This document shows positions 12,987 through 21,119 of a stretch of DNA of 25,086 nt, one piece after another. Source of the stretch: DASUFE01 sp036274675 (GTDB taxonomy: Bacteria > Pseudomonadota > Gammaproteobacteria > HTCC5015). The stretch's first letter is position 1. Every line of letters begins with the position of its first letter. The stretch covers positions 1-25,086 of the forward strand of contig DASUFE010000032.1 in NCBI GenBank assembly GCA_036274675.1. The letters run 5' to 3'. The notes under the pieces are model-generated. The model was not told where the DNA came from. It did no database searches and worked only from the letters and a program-made list of their open reading frames with translations. The position numbers and the translations under genes were made by a program.

Positions 12987-14717
12987 TTAAACGTTGACGT
13001 GGACGATATTGCCGGAGCCGAACTTGGCCTTGTTGAGGCCTATATCGGCGCGCTTGAGCACGGACAGGAAATCCAGGGTTTTCGAAGTCCTGGATGACAC
13101 GCCGATACTCACGGTGAGCGATTCCTTTTTTCCTTCCAGCAGGAAGGCCCGTTTCTGCACCAGATATCTCAGATGCTCGGCCAGATGACGCGCCCGCTCG
13201 GGTTCGGCCGATAACTGGATGGCGAAGGAGCCCTTGCCGTAACGTCCGAACAGGCTGCCCGCGGGCAGGTTGCTCTGCATCAGCGTCGACAGCTGGCCGA
13301 ACAGTTGAGCCACCGCCAGTTCGTTGTACTTGTCGATGAATTTCGCGTAACCGTCGACCTCGACCAGCAGCAGGGAAACCGGCTTGCCGCTTTTTTCGAG
13401 CTGGCGGAAATCGCCGTCGGCCTTCTGTATGAACTCCTCGGAACCCAGCGGTCCGGCCTGTGTATCACGTTCGGCCTCCGCCTTGGGGGCGGCTGCTTTC
13501 GCGATATTGACCGCCTGAGTGCTGTTCATGTTGTTCACGTTGAAGGATTGTGTGCTGTTCGCGTTGGTCATGCCGGCAAGCCGGCTATGCATGACCGCGC
13601 TGCGGTGCGCGAACATCCCGTGAAACACAATGCTCGAAGAGAGTTCCGTTTCATAGCGATTGAATTCCTGGCTGTGCCTGAACAGGGACACCACGCCGCT
13701 CAATTTTTTCTGTGAGAAAAACGGTATATCGAGCCGGTATCCGAAAGGCACCTTGCCCTCATCGAAGAAACTGTCGAACAGGGCCGCGTCCGACAGTCCG
13801 ATATGGACATCTTTCTTCTCTTCCAACTCCTCCAGCAAGGCCAGCGTCCAGATCATTCTCAGGCTGCCGTTGACGCTGCGCTGACCGTTCTTGTCCCACA
13901 TCAGCACCGGGAACATCACGCGATTCTGCAACTTGCCCAGGACCACGATATCGCAGGGTATCGAGGCTTTTATCCTGCCGAGCATTTTTTTGTACATCGC
14001 GTCGGTATCATGAGTACCGGCCATTTCAAGTATGGTGGCTTTGAGAACGGCCGCCCACTTGGCGTTGGCGCCGCCGATCACCGCCTCGGATTGCCGCCCT
14101 TGCTCGACGCTGCCCGCGGCATCTTCATCCGTCAGGTGTTCTCGCTCCTGCGCCAGCACGAAGCTGAGCAGCTGCCGGTATCCATACGCCATGGTCAGCG
14201 CGAACATGCCGCACAGGGAAGTCGCGATAACGGCGACGCCGGCACTCTCGAAGGGAGAATGATTGGTGACCATCACGGCCAGGCTGTACAGGCCCAACAG
14301 GCACCAGCCGATTGCGTTGGCGATCGGGAAAATGAGCGTGCAACTCCCCCAGAACCAGAATAGAACGGCGAATAATACCAGCAGGAAGGTATAAGGTTGT
14401 GTCCCGGGAATGAATCCGACCAGCAGGGTTCCGGCCAACAGACCGGCTGAAATCCGCTGCACGAACTTCTGTATCGACGACTTGCGCGACTCACCACGCA
14501 TATAAAAGGATGTAACCAGCGCGACCAGCGTCAGAATAAGGTACCCGCCGTTGGAATAAAGAGAATCCATGCTGAACAGAAACTGGCTGCCGATCGCCAG
14601 CGTCATCAATATCGAGAGTAGCAGCAGCCCCCCGCGCGTGAAGGCCCAAGCTTCGTCGCCGCGCCACTCAGGCTGCGCGGGCACCGGTTGCAAAAATCCT
14701 GCGAGTAACGAATTCAA
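12987..14717 (-). CDS. Membrane protein with GAF-like region and degenerate GGDEF domain
   Basis: A 576-residue protein I do not recognise as a named family. Residues 1-180 contain about six hydrophobic helices (about 30-48, 57-73, 90-104, 108-130, 133-152 and 160-178). Residues 220-375 look like a GAF-type sensor region. Residues 384-405 form an Asn/Ser/Thr-rich linker with two NSTQ motifs. Residues 440-576 fold like a GGDEF domain (LLLVEVDGYAKF, SIGVSSR, ADIGLNKAKFGSGN). The signature itself reads GKGSF (494-498) instead of GGDEF, and no RxxD inhibitory site precedes it. Cyclic-di-GMP synthesis is therefore unlikely. The layout recalls PelD-type receptors, but the binding site is missing. 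TTG at 14717 with TAAGGG upstream is the start. It follows lptE where holA usually lies. Confidence 0.85.
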   Translation of the reverse strand: MNSLLAGFLQPVPAQPEWRGDEAWAFTRGGLLLLSILMTLAIGSQFLFSMDSLYSNGGYLILTLVALVTSFYMRGESRKSSIQKFVQRISAGLLAGTLLVGFIPGTQPYTFLLVLFAVLFWFWGSCTLIFPIANAIGWCLLGLYSLAVMVTNHSPFESAGVAVIATSLCGMFALTMAYGYRQLLSFVLAQEREHLTDEDAAGSVEQGRQSEAVIGGANAKWAAVLKATILEMAGTHDTDAMYKKMLGRIKASIPCDIVVLGKLQNRVMFPVLMWDKNGQRSVNGSLRMIWTLALLEELEEKKDVHIGLSDAALFDSFFDEGKVPFGYRLDIPFFSQKKLSGVVSLFRHSQEFNRYETELSSSIVFHGMFAHRSAVMHSRLAGMTNANSTQSFNVNNMNSTQAVNIAKAAAPKAEAERDTQAGPLGSEEFIQKADGDFRQLEKSGKPVSLLLVEVDGYAKFIDKYNELAVAQLFGQLSTLMQSNLPAGSLFGRYGKGSFAIQLSAEPERARHLAEHLRYLVQKRAFLLEGKKESLTVSIGVSSRTSKTLDFLSVLKRADIGLNKAKFGSGNIVHVNV

Positions 14718-14768
14718 GCGCGCACCCTTATTCCTTTAGAACGATTGGCTCGACATGCGGGAACAAGC

Positions 14769-14797
14769 ATTAAAGAGGCTTCTGTCATGTATAGCAA
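14769..14797 (-). promoter_or_regulatory. Candidate sigma70 promoter of the GGDEF-like gene
   Basis: On the minus strand TTGCTA (14797-14792) and TTTAAT (14774-14769) are separated by exactly 17 bases. They match the consensus at 4 and 5 of 6 positions. The start would fall near 14762, leaving a leader of about 45 bases. This suggests the gene is transcribed independently of leuS-lptE. The rest of the 14718-14908 gap holds nothing I can identify. Confidence 0.5.
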
Positions 14798-14908
14798 GTT
14801 TTTCGCGGGCCAGCCGGGGAATTTGCGACACTCATCACATTTCGCCGGACCCGCCGCTGATTCCCTGCATTCACGCGTAATATTTTTGCCGAGGAAGCGA
14901 AAATTTTC

Positions 14909-15436
14909 CTATTTGAGCGTGTCGGCCGGGGCACTCCGCCACGGATAGGCCGCGATCTGTTCGACGATCATGCGCGCCAATTCGCGCTGCATTTCCTGCA
15001 ACAGCATGGACTCCTCTTCATTCGCCGCCAGCACCGCCTGCCGGTCGAAAACATAGTCGCGGCTCAAGGTGATGGTTTTCTCCGGAAATTCGCTTTCCGC
15101 ACCGGGCATCGACAGACTGAAAGTGGCGCTGTACTGCACTTCGAATTCCCGCGCCTTGGCGTGTGCGTCTACGGAAAGCACCCGTCGCCGGGTGGAATCG
15201 CGGACTTTCAACACGGCGGCATCCGGCGTCGCATAATCGACCGCCCGCACCGAACTTTCACGCAGGAAGCTTTTCAGATAGGCGGCCAAAGGGCTGCCCG
15301 GCGCACCGGCCTGGACGTAGGTCACCGCCATGCCGGCGGGCAATTCGCGTGCGCCACGCAATGTAAAGCCACAGGCAGCCAGGGACAAGGCCAGGACGCA
15401 CAGCAAAAGCCGCCGCTGGAAATCAGATAACAACAT
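14909..15436 (-). CDS. lptE: LPS-assembly lipoprotein LptE
   Basis: This is an outer-membrane lipoprotein that plugs the LptD barrel and helps insert lipopolysaccharide in the outer leaflet. The 175-residue product begins with a lipoprotein signal peptide (QRRLLLCVLALSLAAC) whose lipobox LAAC places the lipidated cysteine at residue 22. GFTLRGARELPAGM follows, typical for LptE. The C-terminal half is predicted mixed alpha/beta with QEMQRELARMIVEQIA. Sequence conservation in this family is low, so the lipobox-GFxLRG motif and the position directly after leuS carry most of the weight. The ATG overlaps the leuS end by 14 bases, so translation is probably coupled. holA, the usual next gene, is absent. 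Confidence 0.93.
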   Translation of the reverse strand: MLLSDFQRRLLLCVLALSLAACGFTLRGARELPAGMAVTYVQAGAPGSPLAAYLKSFLRESSVRAVDYATPDAAVLKVRDSTRRRVLSVDAHAKAREFEVQYSATFSLSMPGAESEFPEKTITLSRDYVFDRQAVLAANEEESMLLQEMQRELARMIVEQIAAYPWRSAPADTLK

Positions 15437-17891
15437 TGATCAACCGGTTGGGCACCACGACGATTTTCTTGATCGGCTTGCCCTCGGTATAACGCTGCAC
15501 GCTCTCATCGGCGAGGGCCATGCGCTCGCAGTCCTCGCGGCTCGCGCTCACCGGCACACTGATGTGGCCGCGCAACTTGCCGTTTACCTGCACCACCAGT
15601 TGCAGGACATCCTGCTGCAGGGCCGACTTATCCACGGTCGGCCAGCGGCAATCCATAATCGTCTCCGCATGGCCCAGGGCCTGCCACAGCACATGACAGA
15701 TATGCGGCACGATCGGGGACAGCATCAGCACAATGGCCTCAAGACCTTCCTGCATGATCGCCCTGCCCTGGTCCGACGCGTCCTTGAACTTGTACAGCTC
15801 GTTGACCAATTCCATATTGGCCGCTATCGCCGTGTTGAAGATATAACGGCGGCCTATGTCGTCACTCGCTTTCTGTATGGTCTGGTGCACCTTGCGCCGC
15901 ACCGCCTGCTGCGCGTCGTTGAGCTCCTTAAGATTCCGGGATTTGACCGGACCGGATTCGAGGTGCTCGTACACCAGTCGCCACAACCGCTTGAGAAAAC
16001 GGTACGCGCCTTCCACACCGTCATCCGACCACTCCAGCGATTGCTCCGGGGGCGAGGCGAACATCATGAACATGCGGACCGTGTCGGCGCCGTATCGCTC
16101 GATCAGCGACTGCGGATCCACCGTATTGCCCTTGGACTTGGACATCTTGGAGCCGTCCTTCAATACCATGCCCTGGGTCAGCAGCCGCGCGAAAGGCTCG
16201 TCCGATTTGACCAGCCCGAAATCGCGCATCACTTTGTGATAGAAGCGCGCATACAGCAGATGCAGGATGGCGTGCTCGATGCCGCCGATATACTGGTCGA
16301 CCGGCAGCCAGTCGTTGACCGAAGAATCGAGCATGGCTTTGTCATTGTTCCGGCACAGGAAGCGCGCGTAATACCAGGAAGACTCCATGAAGGTATCGAA
16401 GGTATCCGTTTCACGGCGCGCCGTCGCGCCACACTGGGGACATTTTGTCTGGTAGAACCCGGGCATTTTCTTGATCGGCGAACCGGCATCGTTGAACACC
16501 ACGTCCTCGGGCAGCACCACCGGCAGCTGGTCCTCGGGCACCGGCACCTCGCCGCACTTATCGCAATGGATGATGGGAATCGGCGCGCCCCAATAGCGCT
16601 GCCGCGACACACCCCAATCGCGCAGCCGGAAATTGACCTTGCGTTCGCCCTTGCCCTGCTTCTGCAGATGATCCGCAATGGCGTTGAAAGCCTGTTCTGA
16701 AGTCAGATCAGAGAACTGCGCCGAATCCAGCAGCACGCCCTTCTCGGTATAAGCGCAGTCGGCCAGATCGACGGATTGCTTCGGGTCGGCCGGACGGATC
16801 ACCTGCTTGATCGGCAAAGCGTACTGGCGCGCGAACTCGTAATCACGCTGATCATGCGCGGGTACCGACATCACGGCGCCCGAACCGTATTCGATCAGCA
16901 CGAAGTTGGCGATCCACACCGGCACCTGGTCGCCCGTAATCGGATGCACCGCCTTGATACCGGTATCGATACCGCGCTTTTCCATGGTCGCGAGATCCGC
17001 TTCCGCGGTCTTCACGTTCTTGCAGGAATCGATGAACTTCTGCACTTCAGGTTTAGCCTTGCCCGCCTGTATCGCGAGAGGGTGTTCCGGCGCGATCGCG
17101 AGATAGGTCACGCCCATCAGAGTGTCGGGCCGCGTCGTGTAGACCGTCAGTTCGTCCTTCGAGCCGGAACCGGATCCAGCAACGGCAAATTTCAGCTCGA
17201 CTCCGACCGAACGGCCGATCCAGTTGCGCTGCATGGTCTTGACCGCTTCCGGCCAGCCTTCCAGCGTGTCGATCATGTCGAGCAGCTCCTGCGCATAGTG
17301 GGTAATGCGCAGAAACCACTGCGGGATTTCGCGGCGCTCGACCGGCGCGCCCGAGCGCCAACCTTTACCGTCGATCACCTGTTCGTTGGCCAGCACCGTC
17401 TGGTCGACCGGATCCCAGTTCACGGTCGCGGTCTTCTTGTAGGCCAGACCCTGCTTGTACATTTTCACGAAGAGCAGCTGCTCCCAGCGATAATATTCGG
17501 GACGGCAGGTCGCGATCTCGCGGCTCCAGTCGTAGGCGAAGCCCAGGCGCTTCAACTGGTTGCGCATGTAGGCGATATTTTCGTAGGTCCATTTCGCGGG
17601 CGCCACCTTGTTCTGCAACGCCGCGTTCTCCGCCGGCAGGCCGAAGGCGTCCCAGCCCATGGGCTGGAACACCTGCTTGCCCTGCATACGCTGGTAACGC
17701 GTGATCACGTCGCCGATCGTGTAGTTGCGCACGTGTCCCATGTGCAGCCTGCCGCTGGGATAGGGGAACATCGAGAGGCAATAAAACCGTCCGGCGTCGG
17801 ACTGCGTTTCCTTAAGCTCGAAAAACTTCCGGGAATTCCAGAATTCCTGGACATTCTGTTCTATTTCATTCGGGTTGTATTTCGTTTCCAT
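15423..17891 (-). CDS. leuS: Leucine--tRNA ligase
   Basis: This is a class Ia aminoacyl-tRNA synthetase that charges leucine onto tRNA-Leu, with hydrolytic editing of mischarged tRNA. The 822-residue product starts METKYNPNEIEQNVQEFW. The ATP-binding HIGH-type motif is HMGH (50-53, in YPSGRLHMGHVRNY). The KMSKS loop is at about 583 (LKDGSKMSKSKGNTVDP). The editing (CP1) domain shows VYTTRPDTLMGVTYL and the GSGAVMSVPAHDQRDYEF block. Two Cys-x2-Cys pairs (CDKCG, CPQCG) mark the zinc-containing insert. It is somewhat shorter than the E. coli enzyme but complete. It follows manC by 24 bases and overlaps lptE. Confidence 0.98.
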   Translation of the reverse strand: METKYNPNEIEQNVQEFWNSRKFFELKETQSDAGRFYCLSMFPYPSGRLHMGHVRNYTIGDVITRYQRMQGKQVFQPMGWDAFGLPAENAALQNKVAPAKWTYENIAYMRNQLKRLGFAYDWSREIATCRPEYYRWEQLLFVKMYKQGLAYKKTATVNWDPVDQTVLANEQVIDGKGWRSGAPVERREIPQWFLRITHYAQELLDMIDTLEGWPEAVKTMQRNWIGRSVGVELKFAVAGSGSGSKDELTVYTTRPDTLMGVTYLAIAPEHPLAIQAGKAKPEVQKFIDSCKNVKTAEADLATMEKRGIDTGIKAVHPITGDQVPVWIANFVLIEYGSGAVMSVPAHDQRDYEFARQYALPIKQVIRPADPKQSVDLADCAYTEKGVLLDSAQFSDLTSEQAFNAIADHLQKQGKGERKVNFRLRDWGVSRQRYWGAPIPIIHCDKCGEVPVPEDQLPVVLPEDVVFNDAGSPIKKMPGFYQTKCPQCGATARRETDTFDTFMESSWYYARFLCRNNDKAMLDSSVNDWLPVDQYIGGIEHAILHLLYARFYHKVMRDFGLVKSDEPFARLLTQGMVLKDGSKMSKSKGNTVDPQSLIERYGADTVRMFMMFASPPEQSLEWSDDGVEGAYRFLKRLWRLVYEHLESGPVKSRNLKELNDAQQAVRRKVHQTIQKASDDIGRRYIFNTAIAANMELVNELYKFKDASDQGRAIMQEGLEAIVLMLSPIVPHICHVLWQALGHAETIMDCRWPTVDKSALQQDVLQLVVQVNGKLRGHISVPVSASREDCERMALADESVQRYTEGKPIKKIVVVPNRLINVVI

Positions 17892-17915
17892 AGTCGCTTC
17901 AAAACGTTCGTTTAA

Positions 17916-19319
17916 TCATTCTCTGCCGTACTTGTCCTCGAAACGCACGATATCGTCGTCTCCCAGATAATCGCCCGTCTGCACCTCGACCAGTTCGATC
18001 TCCTCGCTTCCCGCGTTCTCCAGCCGGTGTATCAGGCCCTTCGCGATGAAGGTGGACTGATTGGCTGTCAGGTAATATTCGCGCCCGTCGCAGGTCACCT
18101 TCGCCCTGCCCCGCAGCACGACCCAGTGCTCGGCACGGTGGTTGTGCAGCTGCATGGACAGGCTCGCATGAGGCTTGATATTGAGGCGCTGCACCTTGAA
18201 CCCAGCGCCCGCATCGAGCGTTTCATAACTGCCCCAGGGCCGGTACACCTTGCGATGCAGGTTGGCTTCGCTGCGTTTGCCCTGCAACAGCTCGGTCGCC
18301 ATCGCCCCGACCTGCTCGGCGCCCTTGCGCGAGGCGACCAGCACTGCGTCCGCCGTCTCCACCACCACGCAATCCTCGATCCCGATGACGCTCACCAGGC
18401 GGTGTTCCGCGCGCACGTAGGAATTACCGACCTCTTTCAGCACCACGTCGCCCAGCGCGACATTGTTCCGCGCATCCTTGTCCGCGACGTCCCACAGCGA
18501 GCCCCACGAACCGAGATCGCTCCATCCGGCGTCCAGCGGAATCACCATCGCCTTGTCGGTTTTTTCCATGACGGCATAATCGATGGAATTGGAAGGACAG
18601 CCGGCAAAGATATCCTGCGGAATACGCTTGAAATCGAGATCCTTGCGGACGCCGCGCCAGGCCTCCGCGCTGCAGCGCTCGATATCCGGGGCATGGCGTT
18701 TCAGTTCGCTCAAGTAAGTCCCGGCGCGAAACAGGAACATGCCGCTGTTCCAGTAATAATTGCCGGAAGCGAGGTATTTTTTCGCGGTTTCGAGGTCCGG
18801 CTTCTCGACGAAGGCGGCGATCGGCGACAGACCGGACTGCTTCGCCTTTATATAACCGTAACCGGTCATTGGGCTGTGGGGCCTGACACCGAAGGTGATC
18901 AATGCGCCTTGCCCGGCGGCCGGCAGGGCGTTGCGCACGGCCTCGGTCAGCGCGGAGATCTTGCGTATCGTGTGATCGGAAGGCAGAACCAGGATCACCG
19001 CATCCCGGTCGCGGCTCAGCGCTTCATGCGCGGCCAGCGCTATCGCCGGCGCGGTATTGCGTCCCAGAGGTTCCAGCAGAATGGCTGCATTCTCGATCCC
19101 GATGCCGTGCATCTGTTCGGCCACCTGGAAGCGGTGTTCCTGGCCGCAGACAAGAATCAGGCCGCGGCTGCCGGTGACCTCGATCGCGCGCCGCGCCGTT
19201 TCCTGCAGCAGCGTTTCACGCCCGCGCAAGGGCAGCAGCTGCTTTGGATAGGCCGTGCGCGAGAGCGGCCATAACCGGCTGCCCGCTCCGCCCGACAGGA
19301 TAACTGGAATGATCGTCAT
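17916..19319 (-). CDS. manC: Mannose-1-phosphate guanylyltransferase / mannose-6-phosphate isomerase
   Basis: This bifunctional type II enzyme makes GDP-mannose from mannose-1-phosphate and GTP and, through its C-terminal cupin, interconverts mannose-6-phosphate and fructose-6-phosphate. The 467-residue product starts MTIIPVILSGGAGSRLWPLS, the nucleotidyltransferase signature, with PKQ following. It also has FVEKPDLETAKKYLASGNYYW and NSGMFLF. The cupin domain (about 350-460) carries VYRPWGSYETLDAG, QLHNHRAEHW and FIAKGLIHRLEN, containing the metal-binding His/Glu set. The family is also called AlgA, XanB, CpsB or WbpW according to pathway, and the polysaccharide served here is unknown. It sits between lnt and leuS, with 24 bases to leuS, which it probably precedes in one transcript. 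Confidence 0.96.
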   Translation of the reverse strand: MTIIPVILSGGAGSRLWPLSRTAYPKQLLPLRGRETLLQETARRAIEVTGSRGLILVCGQEHRFQVAEQMHGIGIENAAILLEPLGRNTAPAIALAAHEALSRDRDAVILVLPSDHTIRKISALTEAVRNALPAAGQGALITFGVRPHSPMTGYGYIKAKQSGLSPIAAFVEKPDLETAKKYLASGNYYWNSGMFLFRAGTYLSELKRHAPDIERCSAEAWRGVRKDLDFKRIPQDIFAGCPSNSIDYAVMEKTDKAMVIPLDAGWSDLGSWGSLWDVADKDARNNVALGDVVLKEVGNSYVRAEHRLVSVIGIEDCVVVETADAVLVASRKGAEQVGAMATELLQGKRSEANLHRKVYRPWGSYETLDAGAGFKVQRLNIKPHASLSMQLHNHRAEHWVVLRGRAKVTCDGREYYLTANQSTFIAKGLIHRLENAGSEEIELVEVQTGDYLGDDDIVRFEDKYGRE

Positions 19320-19481
19320 GACGCTTTGCCTGGGAACAAGGCGGCTATTCTATCTATATTGAAAAAGACCATCCATGCCTTATTGCGCGGCGCCTTCCTG
19401 CGCCTCGCCCCATGCGCGCAGCGCGTGGCAAATCAGACGCATTCCGGGCGCAGTACGCCGGTGGCGTCCCGCCCGGCGGCT
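19320..19481. other. lnt-manC intergenic region with hairpin
   Basis: A 162-base gap without a gene. Directly after the lnt stop on the minus strand is a two-part hairpin: CCGGGCG/CGCCCGG arms (19444-19450 with 19470-19476) enclosing ACGCC-ggt-GGCGT (19455-19467). No T-run follows, so it is at best a weak or Rho-linked terminator. Nearer manC, the AT-rich stretch AATATAGATAGAAT (minus strand) could hold a -10 box, but no matching -35 is seen. Confidence 0.35.
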
Positions 19482-20993
19482 TCAACCACGCCGGCGGCGG
19501 ACCCAGCCGCCGAGCAGAACGGCGGCCGCCAGCAGCAGCACGGGCCAGTCCCCCGCCGCGGCATAAGGCGTCATGCCGCCCATGGTCTCGATCTCGGCGC
19601 TGATCACCGAATCCATGAACTGCGGCGAGCGTTGCACGATTTTTCCATCCGGCGCGATCACGGCCGAAATACCGTTATTGGTGGCGCGCAGCAGGTAACG
19701 GCCCGATTCCAACGCCCGCATACGCGCGATTTCCAGATGCTGGTGCGGCGCCAGCGAATCGCCGAACCATGCATCGTTGCTCGCGTTCACGAAGAACTCA
19801 GCCTGCGGCAACTGCCGGCGAAAGATCGAGGCATAAGCCGACTCGTAGCAGATGGAAAGGCCTGCGGTATGGCCGGCCACGGGCATCAGCCCGAGGTTCA
19901 CCGCCGGCGCGATATCGGACATCGGGATGTTGATGAAGCGGTTCATGAATTCCAGCAACCCGCGCAGGGGCATGTATTCGCCGAAAGGCACCAGATGCTG
20001 CTTGCTGTAAACTTCGTCGGAGCCGAGCTTGTACAGGCTGTTGTAATAAAGCTTGCGCTCGAAGTCGTAGACAAAAACGCCGGTGATCAGCTCAGCGCCG
20101 TATCTGTTGAGATCGAGATAGAAGGGCTGCAGCATCTCCTCCACCCGGTGCTTGAAAGAGGGGATGGCCGTCTCGGGCCATACGATCAAGTCGCTGTCGT
20201 AATGCGGATGGCTCAACTGCTGGTAATGCGCGATGTTATGCGCCAGTTGGTCGGGTCGCATTTTCAACTCCTGGGGGATATTGCCCTGGATCAGAGCCGC
20301 CTTGAGCCGGCCGCCGCTGGACTCAACCCAGCTCACATGATGCAGCAGTACACCCGCCAGCAGGATGACCGCCGCGGCACACCCGGCCGCAAGACGCTGC
20401 CGCATGGCGCCCAGAAGCGCAACCACGACCGCGCCGGCCAGGACGGCGAGGTCAAAACCCAGACCCAGAGTCCCGACGACAGGCGCGTACCCTGAGAGCA
20501 GACTGTCGACCTGGCTATAGCCGAGCAGCAGCCAGGGAAAGCCGCTCAGGATCCAGCTGCGGACCCACTCGGCGGTAATCCATGCGGCGGGAAACAGCAG
20601 CAGCGAATTGAAGAGGAGCGAGGCGCCGCGCCAGCGCGCATACAAAGCCATACATCCCGCGTGCACGGCCGAACAGGCCAGCACCAGCGCGGCCGTGATC
20701 AGCGCGGCCACGAAAAACGACGCGGAGCCGAAATCGTGCAGGCTGTTATAGACCCAGGAAATGCCGAAGCCGAACATGCCGAGCCCGTGGATGAAGGTCC
20801 GCAGCGCGGCCCGGCCCGGCGCCGCCTGCCGCGCCAGCAGCAGCAATCCGGCGAGCGACGGCACCGTCAGCCAACGCCATTCGAAAGGCGCGAAAGCCAG
20901 CGGCATCAACAGGCCGAACAACAGACACAAAAAATTACCCGCCCAGGGTCGACGCTCATTCACCAGATACAAAATTCGTTCAAGCCACGGCAT
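19482..20993 (-). CDS. lnt: Apolipoprotein N-acyltransferase
   Basis: This inner-membrane enzyme adds the third acyl chain to the N-terminal cysteine of lipoproteins, the last maturation step before Lol-mediated sorting. It has 503 residues. The N-terminal half has about six hydrophobic helices, and the periplasmic nitrilase-type domain follows. The catalytic triad is visible as Glu274 (WPETAIPSF), Lys331 (SKQHLVPFGEYMPL) and Cys382 (SICYESAYASIFRR). A final helix (PVLLLAAAVLLGGWV) and a basic tail close the protein. The ATG at 20993 has GGA 7 bases upstream. It follows corC, as is widely conserved, with a palindromic repeat between them. Confidence 0.98.
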   Translation of the reverse strand: MPWLERILYLVNERRPWAGNFLCLLFGLLMPLAFAPFEWRWLTVPSLAGLLLLARQAAPGRAALRTFIHGLGMFGFGISWVYNSLHDFGSASFFVAALITAALVLACSAVHAGCMALYARWRGASLLFNSLLLFPAAWITAEWVRSWILSGFPWLLLGYSQVDSLLSGYAPVVGTLGLGFDLAVLAGAVVVALLGAMRQRLAAGCAAAVILLAGVLLHHVSWVESSGGRLKAALIQGNIPQELKMRPDQLAHNIAHYQQLSHPHYDSDLIVWPETAIPSFKHRVEEMLQPFYLDLNRYGAELITGVFVYDFERKLYYNSLYKLGSDEVYSKQHLVPFGEYMPLRGLLEFMNRFINIPMSDIAPAVNLGLMPVAGHTAGLSICYESAYASIFRRQLPQAEFFVNASNDAWFGDSLAPHQHLEIARMRALESGRYLLRATNNGISAVIAPDGKIVQRSPQFMDSVISAEIETMGGMTPYAAAGDWPVLLLAAAVLLGGWVRRRRG

Positions 20994-21004
20994 TTTTTAT
21001 TCCA

Positions 21005-21111
21005 AACCACCGAGCACACAGAGCGCACAGAGGGTTATTAATTTTTTATGAAAGGTTATTCTGATCGAATTTATTTTTAAAATCCCGGGGTGCCCGGTGC
21101 GCTCCGTGGTT
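21005..21111. repeat. Palindromic intergenic repeat between corC and lnt
   Basis: Positions 21005-21019 (AACCACCGAGCACAC) and the reverse complement of 21097-21111 (AACCACGGAGCGCAC) match at 13 of 15 bases. They form the ends of a roughly 107-base inverted-repeat element with an AT-rich centre. Both ends share the CGAGC/CACAGAG/CACGGAG theme with the element at 12873-12932. It lies inside the corC-lnt operon gap (20994-21119), so a stem could form in the mRNA. Confidence 0.55.
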
Positions 21112-21119
21112 GTATTCCC

